Assembly (NCBI GenBank): GCA_963680875.1
Contig: OY804579.1
Location: 83,131,095 to 83,195,094, forward strand
DNA from: Bathymodiolus brooksi
Taxonomy: Eukaryota > Mollusca > Bivalvia > Mytilida > Modiolidae
Direction of reading: 5' to 3'
Length of the DNA: 64,000 nucleotides
The position numbers and the translations under genes were made by a program. Each line of letters opens with the position of its first letter. Within the stretch, counting starts at the first letter, position 1. Below the pieces are notes generated by a model that was not told the DNA's origin, searched no databases, and worked only from the letters and a program-made list of their open reading frames with translations. Below, piece after piece: positions 24,501 through 36,500 of the stretch.

Positions 24501-27500
24501 GTATGGAGTTTACATTTCACAACTCATGTTATTCTAGAGCCTGTGCTCAGTACAGTGAATTTCTGGACAGAGCTCAGCTGCTGACAAAAGAGCTGCTCAA
24601 ACAAGGCTACGTTGCTCCTAGGTTGAAGTCATCGCTGCAAAAATTATACGGTCATCATCACGATCTGGTTGACCGTTACGAAATATCCATATCTCAAATG
24701 ACTGTGGATCTTTTACTTTTTACACAGATTTTTTTCTCTCCTCTATCACTGCCAAGACTGTAACTGGACTTGACTGTATACATGAGTAACACAGCGGGTG
24801 TCTTAAAAGAAGCAGGAACTGCTTTCCATTTGCAAGCACCTGGAATCACCCCCCATTTTTGGTCGGATCCATGTTATTCATCTTTTTAGTTTTCTGTGTT
24901 GTGTTTTTTGCTTTGTCTGTCTTTGTCTTCAGTACCGAATGTTGCCAGTGTCTCTGGATTCTTGATTGCCCCTTCGATTTCTCTAAAGTTTATTTTAAGG
25001 ACACTATTAGGCCAAAAAAAAATATGTGTGTTTACTGTCACATGTCAAAAAAATCTAGGGTCGGTAGGTCGGGATTAATTTTTTTTTTTTTTTTTTTTTT
25101 TTATTATCGACAAAACCGGAAATAGTCGTTCCCGGTTCCAGAATCCGATTCCGGTATTTAATTTTCGAAAATTCCGGTAAAATGACGAATTATGCAGTTT
25201 TTCTACCTTCTTTGCTCTCAATTTCGACAAAAAGCTAGCAGTTGAATAAATAAAACATTGCTGCTGGTTAAACAACAAAAATGGTTATCCGAATTCTGTG
25301 TAAAAATGCATAGGGTCGCTAGCAAAAATTAGGGTAGGTCGGGTGACCGTTAGTTCTAATAATAAAACCCTAAATGCTCGCTTACTCGCAAGGGTTATAA
25401 CGGGATGCCATTACACGTAATGGAGCAGCCGCCGAGATTTTTTGCACTCGCTTACAGAGCTTCTGCCGCCTGCATTTATCAATAATAAGACATAACCTTT
25501 CCTGTTGTCCATTATTATAACAAGTTTTTATCACCTACCAGTATTTTAGAATGTAATTCCCACAAAATAAAAATCTTCTCTTTGAAAATTTTGAATTTCG
25601 TCATTTCCGGCCTCACTATTTGGATGTCGGTACCATATTTGGCGATTTAGGCGTGAATGTTTACCAATCGTAACTACTCGGCCATTCTCGCTACCCTGCA
25701 AATAACAGGGTAGCGAGAATGGCCGAGTAGTTACGATTGGAATGTTTACATCAGCTTGTAATAAGAAATACCATATTTAGAAAAGCTCCGCCTTCCGTAG
25801 TTTCCGATTATGGAAAACGATCGATAAATTTGAACAAGGTTGTTGCTAACTTTGAAAAGCATATATTTCTCAGCCAAACCGATTTAACAAGGACTGGGAT
25901 CATCAGTAATTGTTATAATGAAATGTTTGAAGCGTAAATAGTGAGTTTTTATGTTTCAACTGCAACTTTTTTTTTTGCTCCATTGTGACGAATGGGACCG
26001 CATTGTAGCTCTGCCGAGACACAAGTTTGTCACAGGAGCTACATTATTGCAGCTAGGTGACCGTAAACACACATATTTTTTTTTTGGCCTTAGGGATAAT
26101 ATGTCCTACTTCTTGTCACTCATAATAAAAAAAATTCTGGAAGTTTTAAAAAATCAATTTTTCATTTAGACAGAACCCATAAATAGAAGATGGCTTTTCC
26201 ATTCATTTAATTTGTTTTTGTTAATGACCAGAGATAATAATGTTAGTTCTAATTATAGACTTACAACACTGTCCTTGACACACTTGTTGTATTTAGTTTT
26301 AATTATAGACTTACAGCAGTATCTTTGATACATTTGTTGTATTAGTTCTAATTATAGACTTACAACAGTAATGTATCTTTGACAAACTTGTTGTATTTAG
26401 TTCTAATTATAGACTTACAACAGTATCTATGACACACTTGTTATATTTAGTTCTAATTATAGACTTACAGCAGTGTCCTTGACACACTTGTTGTATTTAG
26501 TTCTAATCATAGACTTACAACAGTGTCTTTGACACACTTGTTGTATTTAGTTCTAATTATAGACTTACAGCAGTGTCTTTGACACACTTGTTGTATTTAG
26601 TTCTAATTATAGACTTACAGTAATGTCTCTGACATACTTGTTGTATTTAGTTCTAATTATAGACTTACAACAGTGTCTTTGACACACTTGTTGTGTTAGT
26701 TCTAATCATAGACTTACAGCAGTATCTTTGACACACTTGTTGTATTTAGTTCTAATTATAGACTTACAGCAGTGTTTTTGACACACTTGTTGTATTTAGT
26801 TCTAATTATAGACTTACAGTAGTGTCTCTGACACACTTGCTGTATTTAGTTCTAATCATAGACTTACAATAGTGTCTTTGACACACTTGTTGTATTTAGT
26901 TCTAATTATAGACTTACAGCAGTGTCTTTGACACACTTGTTGTATTTAGTTCTAATTATAGACTTACAGTAATGTCTCTGACATACTTGTTGTATTTAGT
27001 TCTAATTATAGACTTACAACAGTGTCTTTGACACACTTGTTGTGTTAGTTCTAATCATAGACTTACAGCAGTATCTTTGACACACTTGTTGTATTTAGTT
27101 CTAATTATAGACTTACAGCAGTGTTTTTGACACACTTGTTGTATTTAGTTCTAATTATAGACTTACAGTAGTGTCTCTGACACACTTGCTGTATTTAGTT
27201 CTAATCATAGACTTACAATAGTGTCTCTGACACACTTGTTGTATTTAGTTCTAATCATAGACTTACAATAGTGTCTCTGACACACTTGTTGTATTTAGTT
27301 CTAATCATAGACTTACAGCAGTGTCTCTGACACACTTGTTGTATTTAGTTCTAATTGTAGACTTACAGCAGTGTCTTTGACACACTTGTTGTATTTAGTT
27401 CTAATTATAGACTTACAACAGTATATTTGACACACTTGTTGTGTTAGTTCTAATTATAGATTTACAACAGTATCTTGGACACACTTGTTGTATTAGTTCT

Positions 27501-30500
27501 AATTATAGACTTACAGTAGTGTCTCTGACACACTTGTTGTATTAGTTCTAATTATAGACCTACAACAGTATATTTGACACACTTGTTGTGTTAGTTCTAA
27601 TTATAGATTTACAACAGTATCTTTGACACACTTGTTGTATTAGTTCTAATTATAGACTTACAGTAGTGTCTTTGACACACTTGTTGTATTAGTTCTAATT
27701 ATAGACTTACAGCAGTGTCTCTGACACACTTGTTGTATTAGTTCTAATTATAGACTTACAACAGTATCTTTGACACACTTGTTATATTTAGTTCTAATTA
27801 TAGACTTACAGCAGTGTCCTTGACACACTTGTTGTATTTAGTTCTAATTATAGACTTACAACAGTGTCTTTGACACACTTGTTGTATTTAGTTCTAATTA
27901 CAGACTTACAGCAGTGTCTTTGACACATTTGTTGTATTTAGTTCTAATTATAGACTTACAGTAGAGTCTCTGATACACTTGTTGTATTTAGTTCTAATTA
28001 TAGACTTACAACAGTGTCTTTGACACACTTGTTGTGTTAGTTCTAATTATAGATTTACAGCAGTATCTTTGACACACTTGTTGTATTTAGTTCTAATTAT
28101 AGACTTACAGCAGTGTCTTTGACACACTTGTTGTATTTAGCTCTAATTATAGACTTACAGTAGTGTCTCTGACACACTTGCTGTGTTTAGTTCTAATTAT
28201 AGACTTACAGCAGTGTCTCTGACACACTTGCTGTATTTAGTTCTAATTATAGACTTACAGTAGTGTCTCTGACACACTTGTTGTATTTAGTTCTAATCAT
28301 AGACTTACAGTAGTGTCTCTGACACATTTGTTGTATTTAGTTCTAATCATAGACTTACAGCAGTGTCTCTGACACACTTGCTGTATTTAGTTCTAATTAT
28401 AGACTTACAGTAGTGTCTCTGACACACTTGTTGTATTTAGTTTTAATCATAGACCTACAGTAGTGTCTCTGACACACTTGTTGTATTTAGTTCTAATCAT
28501 AGACTTACAGTAGTGTTTTTGACACACTTGCTGCATTTAGTTCTAATCATAGACTTACAGTAGTGTCTTTGACACACTTGTTGTATTTAGTTCTAATTAA
28601 AGACTTACAGTAGTGTCTCTGACACACTTGTTGTATTTAGTTCTAATCATAGACTTACAGTAGTTTCTCTGACACACTTCTTGTATTTAGTTCTAATCAT
28701 AGACTTACAGCAGTGTCTCTGACACACTTGTTGTATTTAGTTCTAATTGTAGACTTACAGCAGTGTCTTTGACACACTTGTTGTATTTAGTTCTAATTAT
28801 AGACTTACAACAGTATATTTGACACACTTGTTGGGTTAGTTCTAATTATAGATTTACAACAGTATCTTGGACACACTTGTTGTATTAGTTCTAATTATAG
28901 ACTTACAGTAGTGTCTCTGACACACTTGTTGTATTAGTTCTAATTATAGACCTACAACAGTATATTTGACACACTTGTTGTGTTAGTTCTAATTATAGAT
29001 TTACAACAGTATCTTTGACACACTTGTTGTATTAGTTCTAATTATAGACTTACAGTAGTGTCTTTGACACACTTGTTGTATTAGTTCTAATTATAGACTT
29101 ACAGCAGTGTCTCTGACACACTTGTTGTATTAGTTCTAATTATAGACTTACAACAGTATCTTTGACACACTTGTTATATTTAGTTCTAATTATAGACTTA
29201 CAGCAGTGCCCTTGACACACTTGTTGTATTTAGGTCTAATTATAGACTTACAACAGTGTCTTTGACACACTTGTTGTATTTAGTTCTAATTACAGACTTA
29301 CAGCAGTGTCTTTGACACACTTGTTGTATTTAGTTCTAATTATAGACTTACAGTAGTGTCTCTGACACACTTGTTGTATTTAGTTCTAATTATAGACTTA
29401 CAACAGTGTCTTTGACACACTTGTTGTGTTAGTTCTAATTATAGACTTACAGCAGTATCTTTGACACACTTGTTGTATTTAGTTCTAATTATAGACTTAC
29501 AGCAGTGTCTTTGACACACTTGTTGTATTTAGCTCTAATTATAGACTTACAGTAGTGTCTCTGACACACTTGTTGTATTTAGTTCTAATCATAGACTTAC
29601 AGCAGTGTCTCTGACACACTTGCTGTATTTAGTTCTAATTATAGACTTACAGTAGTGTCTCTGACACACTTGTTGTATTTAGTTTTAATCATAGACTTAC
29701 AGTAGTGTCTCTGACACACTTGTTGTATTTAGTTCTAATTATAGACTTACAACAGTATCCTTGACACACTTGTTGTATTTAGTTCTAATCATAGACTTAC
29801 AGTAGTGTCTTTGACACACTTGCTGCATTTAGTTCTAATCATAGACTTACAGTAGTGTCTTTGACACACTTGTTGTATTTAGTTCTAATTATAGACTTAC
29901 AACAGTGTCTTTGACACACTTGCTGTATTTAGTTCTAATCATAGACTTACAGTAGTGTCTCTGACACACGTGTTGTATTTAATTCTAATTATAGACTTAC
30001 AGTAGTGTCTCTGACACACTTGTTGTATTTAGTTCTAATCATAGACTTACAGTAGTGTCTCTGACACACTTGCTGTATTTAGTTCTAATTATAGACTTAA
30101 AGTAGTGTCTTTGACACACTTGTTGTGGTAGTTCTAATTATAGACTTACAACTGCTGTATTTAGTTCTAATCATAGACTTACAGTAGTGTCTCTGACACA
30201 CTTGTTGTATTTAGTTCTAATCATAGACTTACAGTAGTGTCTCTGACACACTTGTTGTATTTAGTTCTAATCATAGACTTACAGTAGTGTCTTTGACACA
30301 CTTGTTGTATTTAGTTCTAATCATAGACTTACAGCAGTGTCTTTGACACATTTGTTGTATTTAGTTCTAATCATAGACTTAAAAGCAGTGTCTTTGACAC
30401 ACTTGTTGTGTTAGTTCTAATCATAGACTTACAGTAGTGTCTCTGACACACTTGTTGTATTTAGTTCTAATTATAGACTTACAGTAGTGTCTTTGACACA

Positions 30501-33500
30501 CTTGTTGTATTTAGTTTTAATTATAGACTTACAACTGCTGTATTTAGTTCTAATTATAGACTTACAGTAGTGTCTCTGACACACTTGTTGTATTTAGTTC
30601 TAATCATAGACTTACAGTAGTGTCTCTGACACACTTGCTGTATTTAGTTCTAATTATAGACTTACAGTAGTGTCTCTGACACACTTGTTGTGGTAGTTCT
30701 AATTATAGACTTACAACTGCTGTATTTAGTTCTAATCATAGACTTACAGTAGTGTCTCTGACACACTTGCTGTATTTAGTTCTAATTATAGACTTAAAGT
30801 AGTGTCTTTGACACACTTGTTGTGGTAGTTCTAATTATAGACTTACAACTGCTGTATTTAGTTCTAATCATAGACTTACAGTAGTGTCTCTGACACACTT
30901 GTTGTATTTAGTTCTAATCATAGATTTACAGTAGTGTCTCTGACACACTTGTTGTATTTAGTTCTAATCATAGACTTACAGCAGTGTCTTTGACACATTT
31001 GTTGTATTTAGTTCTAATCATAGACTTAAAAGCAGTGTCTTTGACACACTTGTTGTGTTAGTTCTAATCATAGACTTACAGTAGTGTCTCTGACACACTT
31101 GTTGTATTTAGTTCTAATTATAGACTTACAGTAGTGTCTTTGACACACTTGTTGTATTTAGTTTTAATTATAGACTTACAACTGCTGTATTTAGTTCTAA
31201 TTATAGACTTACAGTAGTGTCTCTGACACACTTGTTGTATTTAGTTCTAATCGTAGACTTACAGTAGTGTCTCTGACACACTTGCTGTATTTAGTTCTAA
31301 TTATAGACTTACAGTAGTGTCTCTGACACACTTGTTGTGGTAGTTCTAATTATAGACTTACAACTGCTGTATTTAGTTCTAATCATAGACTTACAGTAGT
31401 GTCTCTGACACACTTGTTGTATTTAGTTCTAATCATAGACTTACAGTAGTGTCTCTGACACACTTGTTGTATTTAGTTCTAATCATAGACTTACAGTAGT
31501 GTCTCTGACACACTTGTTGTATTTAGTTCTAATCATAGACTTACAGCAGTGTCTTTGACACATTTGTTGTATTTAGTTCTAATCATAGACTTAAAAGCAG
31601 TGTCTTTGACACACTTGTTGTGTTAGTTCTAATCATAGACTTACAGTAGTGTCTTTGACACACTTGTTGTATTTAGTTTTAATTATAGACTTACAACTGC
31701 TGTATTTAGTTCTAATTATAGACTTACAGTAGTGTCTCTGACACACTTGTTGTATTTAGTTCTAATCATAGACTTACAGCAGTGTCTTTGACACACTTGT
31801 TGTATTTAGTTCTAATCATAGACTTACAGCAGTGTCTTTGACACACTTGTTGTGTTAGTTCTAATCATAGACTTACAGTAGTGTCTCTGACACACTTGTT
31901 GTATTTAGTTCTAATCATAGACTTACAGCAGTGTCTTTGACACATTTGTTGTATTTAGTTCTAATCATAGACTTACAGCAGTGTCTCTGACACACTTGTT
32001 GTATTTAGTTCTAATTATAGACTTACAGTAGTGTCTCTGACACATTTGTTGTATTTAGTTCTAATCATAGACTTACAGCAGTGTCTCTGACACACTTGTT
32101 GTATTTAGTTCTAATTATAGACTTACAGTAGTGTCTCTGACACACTTGTTGTATTTAGTTCTAATCATAGACTTACAGCAGTGTCTCTGACACACTTGTT
32201 GTATTTAGTTCTAATCATAGACTTACAGTAGTGTCTTTGACACACTTGCTGTATTTAGTTCTAATCATAGACTTACAGCAGTGTCTCTGACACACTTGTT
32301 GTATTTAGTTCTAATCATAGACTTACAGTAGTGTCTCTGACACACTTGTTGTATTTAGTTCTAATCATAGACTTACAGTAGTGTCTCTGACACACTTGTT
32401 GTATTTAGTTCTAATTGTAGACTTACAACTGCTGTATTTAGTTCTAATCATAGACTTACAGTAGTGTCTTTGACACACTTGTTGTATTTAGTTCTAATCA
32501 TAGACTTACAGCAGTGTCTCTGACACACTTGTTGTATTTAGTTCTAATCATAGACTTACAGTAGTGTCTCTGACACACTTGTTGTATTTAGTTCTAATCA
32601 TAGACTTACAGTAGTGTCTCTGACACACTTGTTGTATTTAGTTCTAATCATAGACTTACAGTAGTGTCTCTGACACACTTGTTGTATTTAGTTCTAATCA
32701 TAGACTTACAGTAGTGTCTCTGACACACTTGTTGTATTTAGTTCTAATCATAGACTTACAGTAGTGTCTCTGACACACTTGTTGTATTTAGTTCTAATCA
32801 TAGACTTACAGTAGTGTCTTTGACACACTTGTTGTATTTAGTTTTAATTATAGACTTACAGCAGTGTCTTTGACACACTTCTTGTATTTAGTTCTAATTA
32901 TAGACTTACAGCAGTGTCTGTGACACACTTGTTGTATTTAATCATTTCTGCTAAGCATGTCTCTGGTGAAAATTCATGTTCTTTCCAACAAGCCATCATA
33001 TTTGACATCTCATCCACACATGCTGTAGCTGAAAACCAGAAAAAAACCTTTTATTATGGAGTTTTGTTGTTCATTTTACACAAATTAATTGTATGTTGGT
33101 ATATCCACTTGTCTGAGCAAAGTTAACATCCTAACCACCTAAATTAGAGGGAGGGGGTGATATTTCCTCCTCATACTTGCTATACCTATAGTCATAGGTG
33201 AAATGTTAGATTTGGGGATTGGCAACATTCAGATGATCACTAAAGATTATTTGTATGTGATAAATTTACCATTTCCATAAAGTTTGTTAGCAATAGATAC
33301 TTTGCACGATTATAAAAAAAAACAACACTTTATTGCTTTTTTTGCAAACTTTCTATTTATAGTACCGGTGCCATATTTGATGGGGTCATCAGATATAATT
33401 CTGCAAGAGGATCGCAAACTGGTACATGTATGTATCATTTCCATAAAGTTTGGTAAAATAATAAATTGGTTCTTTGCATGATTTTTTTTTATATAATTTT

Positions 33501-36500
33501 CAATTTTTAGTAATCTATGCTTGACAAAAGGTTCACCTAAGTCTGTATCATTCATCTGGTTATTCATGGACTGTTGTGTTCAGCAAGTCTGACATTTTTA
33601 AGAAAAAGCTTTTTATTCATTTTCCCATAAGTAAACAATGTCTTGTTGTATCAGCCCTTATTGAATTTCCAATCCATATAAAATATAACAGAGGCTGTCA
33701 TGGTTGTGATCGTATGGTAGTTGAATTTACAGCTACCTTGGCAATCAGTGCCTATCACCACTAAAGTTGTGAGTTTGAACCCCATTCATGGCGAGGTGTA
33801 CTCAATACAACATTATATGATAAAGTTTGTCAGTGACTTACGACAGGTCGGTTGTTTTCCTTGGGTACTCCAATTTCCTCCACCATTAAAACTGACCACC
33901 ACGATGTAACTGAAATATTGTTGAAAGTGGGGTTAAACATCATAAACCAAACCAACCCAAAATATTACAATGACAATTCAATGACTATTCATGCATTGCT
34001 TCCATTGAATCTATTTTCTAGTTACTTAGAATAATTATTTTATTAAATTTCCATAGGCTCCTATGTAATAAATTTGTCCTATGACTCCAAAGAGGATATT
34101 TTTTTTTAAAAGCTAACAACAGACATCCAGCCAAAAGAATGGATGACTGACAACAATTGATGGCAATAGTTATTAGTTTACATGATCTTTTGGGTCAGGA
34201 GACTAAAAAATATATACTACAAGTTTAATGTAAAGGATGTGATTGAACTCAACAAAACAACCAACCAGCTCAGTGTGAGAAATTAATTATATAAACAATG
34301 GGACTATGAAGAAAAAAATTACCATAGCAAGATGCAACTGTATAGGGTCGGAATAATTACTTACTTTATTTATATTTCTTACAAACAATAGTTACTGGTT
34401 GCCTGTTTACAGTTGGAAGTAGAGTTATCCAATATTCAAGTTTTGATGTTTAAACCGGTGACTTTGCTACTCGAAAATGTTTTTGTCTAACATCTCCAGA
34501 AGTTTAAAATTAAAGGAATGAATTGTTAGTACCAAAAATATCATAGACAATCGGCATTAGTGGAAACTTCATAGACCGTGACTTTTTATGATAGCCTCTG
34601 GTTATCGGTCTATCATGAATTTCGCACACTGCAATAAAGAATTGACAATGGTTTAAGTAGACTTGATTGTGATTTCCTAATATACGCTCATCTGCAATTA
34701 TAATAACTAGAACTGTGATGACCTCACTGAGTGATAACCCTCGCTTGCTATACTATGATGTTCAAACTTTGAAATACAGGTATATTAGCAAGTTACCTAT
34801 GAAAAATGAACGGATATGGAGTTATGTCAAGGAGACACATCCCATCTCCAAAATAAACTAACCAAGAACATACATCTAGGGGTTGCCACAAGGTCTTCAA
34901 CAAAGTGGGATTGTCTAAAACCAATACGGTTTTATCAGTATACATGAGGATTACAACATCTTCTAACTTTTTTACAAGAGCATATAGGTCACATCAAATG
35001 TTATTGATTCAAAATTAGCTTACATCACCTTCCAAATTTTTGACAGGAACCATATTCCTTCATGCACATCTGCAGGCAGTGTATTACACCTGTGTAAAGT
35101 TTCATTTAAATCCAATGAGCCGTTTAGGAGGAGTTGCACTTACAAGCCCATCTCTCCATACAGAACGTATTTCAGAGTATAAGTTAAATTATCTCCCCTT
35201 CCAAATTTTGGACAGCAACCATATTCCTTCATGCACATCTGCAGATAGTGTATTACAACTGTGTAAAGTTTCATAAAAATCCAATAAGCTGTTTAGGAGG
35301 AGTTGCACTTATAAGGTACATGCCCTCCTTCTTTTCATGAAAGTACAAGTTGAATTATCTCCCCTTCCAAATTTTGGACAGCGACCATATTTCTTCATGC
35401 ACATCTGCAGGTAGTGTACTACAACCGTGTAAAGTTTCACAAAAATACAATAAGCCGCATAGGAGGAGTTGCGCTTACAAGGTACATGACCCCCCTTTTC
35501 GTGAAAGTATAAGTTGAATTATCTCCCCTTCTAAATTTTAGACAGCAACGGTATTCCTTCATGCACATCTGCAGGTTGTGTACTACAACTGTGTAAAGTT
35601 TCATAAAAATTCAATAAGCAGTTTAGTAGGAGTTGCACTTATAAGGTACATGCCCCCCCCCCCCCCCCCCCCCACTTTCGTGAAAGTATAAGTTGAATTA
35701 TCTCCCCTTTTGAATTTTGGACAGCAACCATATTCCTTCATGCACATTTGCAGGTAGTGCACTACAACTGTGTAAAGGTTCACAAAACTCCAATAAGCCG
35801 TTAAGGAGGAGTTGCGCTTACAAGGTACACGACCCCCCTTATCGTGAAAGTATAAGTTGAATTATCTTCCCTTCTAAATTTTAGACAGCAACGGTATTCC
35901 TTCATGCACATCTGCAGGTTGTGTACTACAACTGTGTAAAGTTTCATAAAAATTCAATAAGCAGTTTAGGAGGAGTTGTGCTTACAAGGTACACGACCCC
36001 CCTTTTCGTGAAAGTAAATGTATAAGTTGAATTATCTCCCCTTCTAAATTTTAGACAGCAACGGACCGTCACTATTCCTTCATGCACATCTGCAGGTTGT
36101 GTACTACAACTGTGTAAGGTTTCATAAAAATATTCCTGCCCATGTGTATGCAGTGTATGGATCGGTCTAATAATGATTTCAACAACAAAAATTATAAATG
36201 AGTGACAGAAGTTGAAGGCTTCTTGTTTCTTTGAATGAGTAATTTGTTAGACAAGAGTAGCCTCTTACATAAACATCAATGTTACGTAAACAACAAACAT
36301 ACTCCTGGAATAGCAGCATATCAATTGAAATGTGAAATAAATAAACTAGGGGAGATAACTCAAAAACCTTTTGTCAACCAATTCAGTTTCACAAGGTAGT
36401 TTTGACAATGCCTTCTAAACTATGTTGAAATTGTTTGAAATATAGATTGTAGGTAAAAACAGATTTGTTAAAGTTACAGATGGATAGAGTAGACTGAAGA

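Larger units (their letters stand above)
21522..26242. other. 3' part of CHCHD1 intron 2, outside the array
   Basis: Contains a SINE tail scrap (22985-23060), the SINE at 23155-23420, an inverted Tigger-like scrap (23440-23575), the RT fragment (24340-24765), a repeat-like stretch with AGGGTCGGTAGGTCGGG near 25060 and AGGGTAGGTCGGGTGACC near 25332 flanking a T run, and the foldback at 25664. The rest is AT-rich without recognisable features. Confidence 0.5.

Noticed and set aside
26243..32940. CRISPR-like array (regular repeats)
   Set aside because: Units are contiguous with no variable spacers, the context is eukaryotic, and the unit is explained by the CHCHD1 exon/intron junction.
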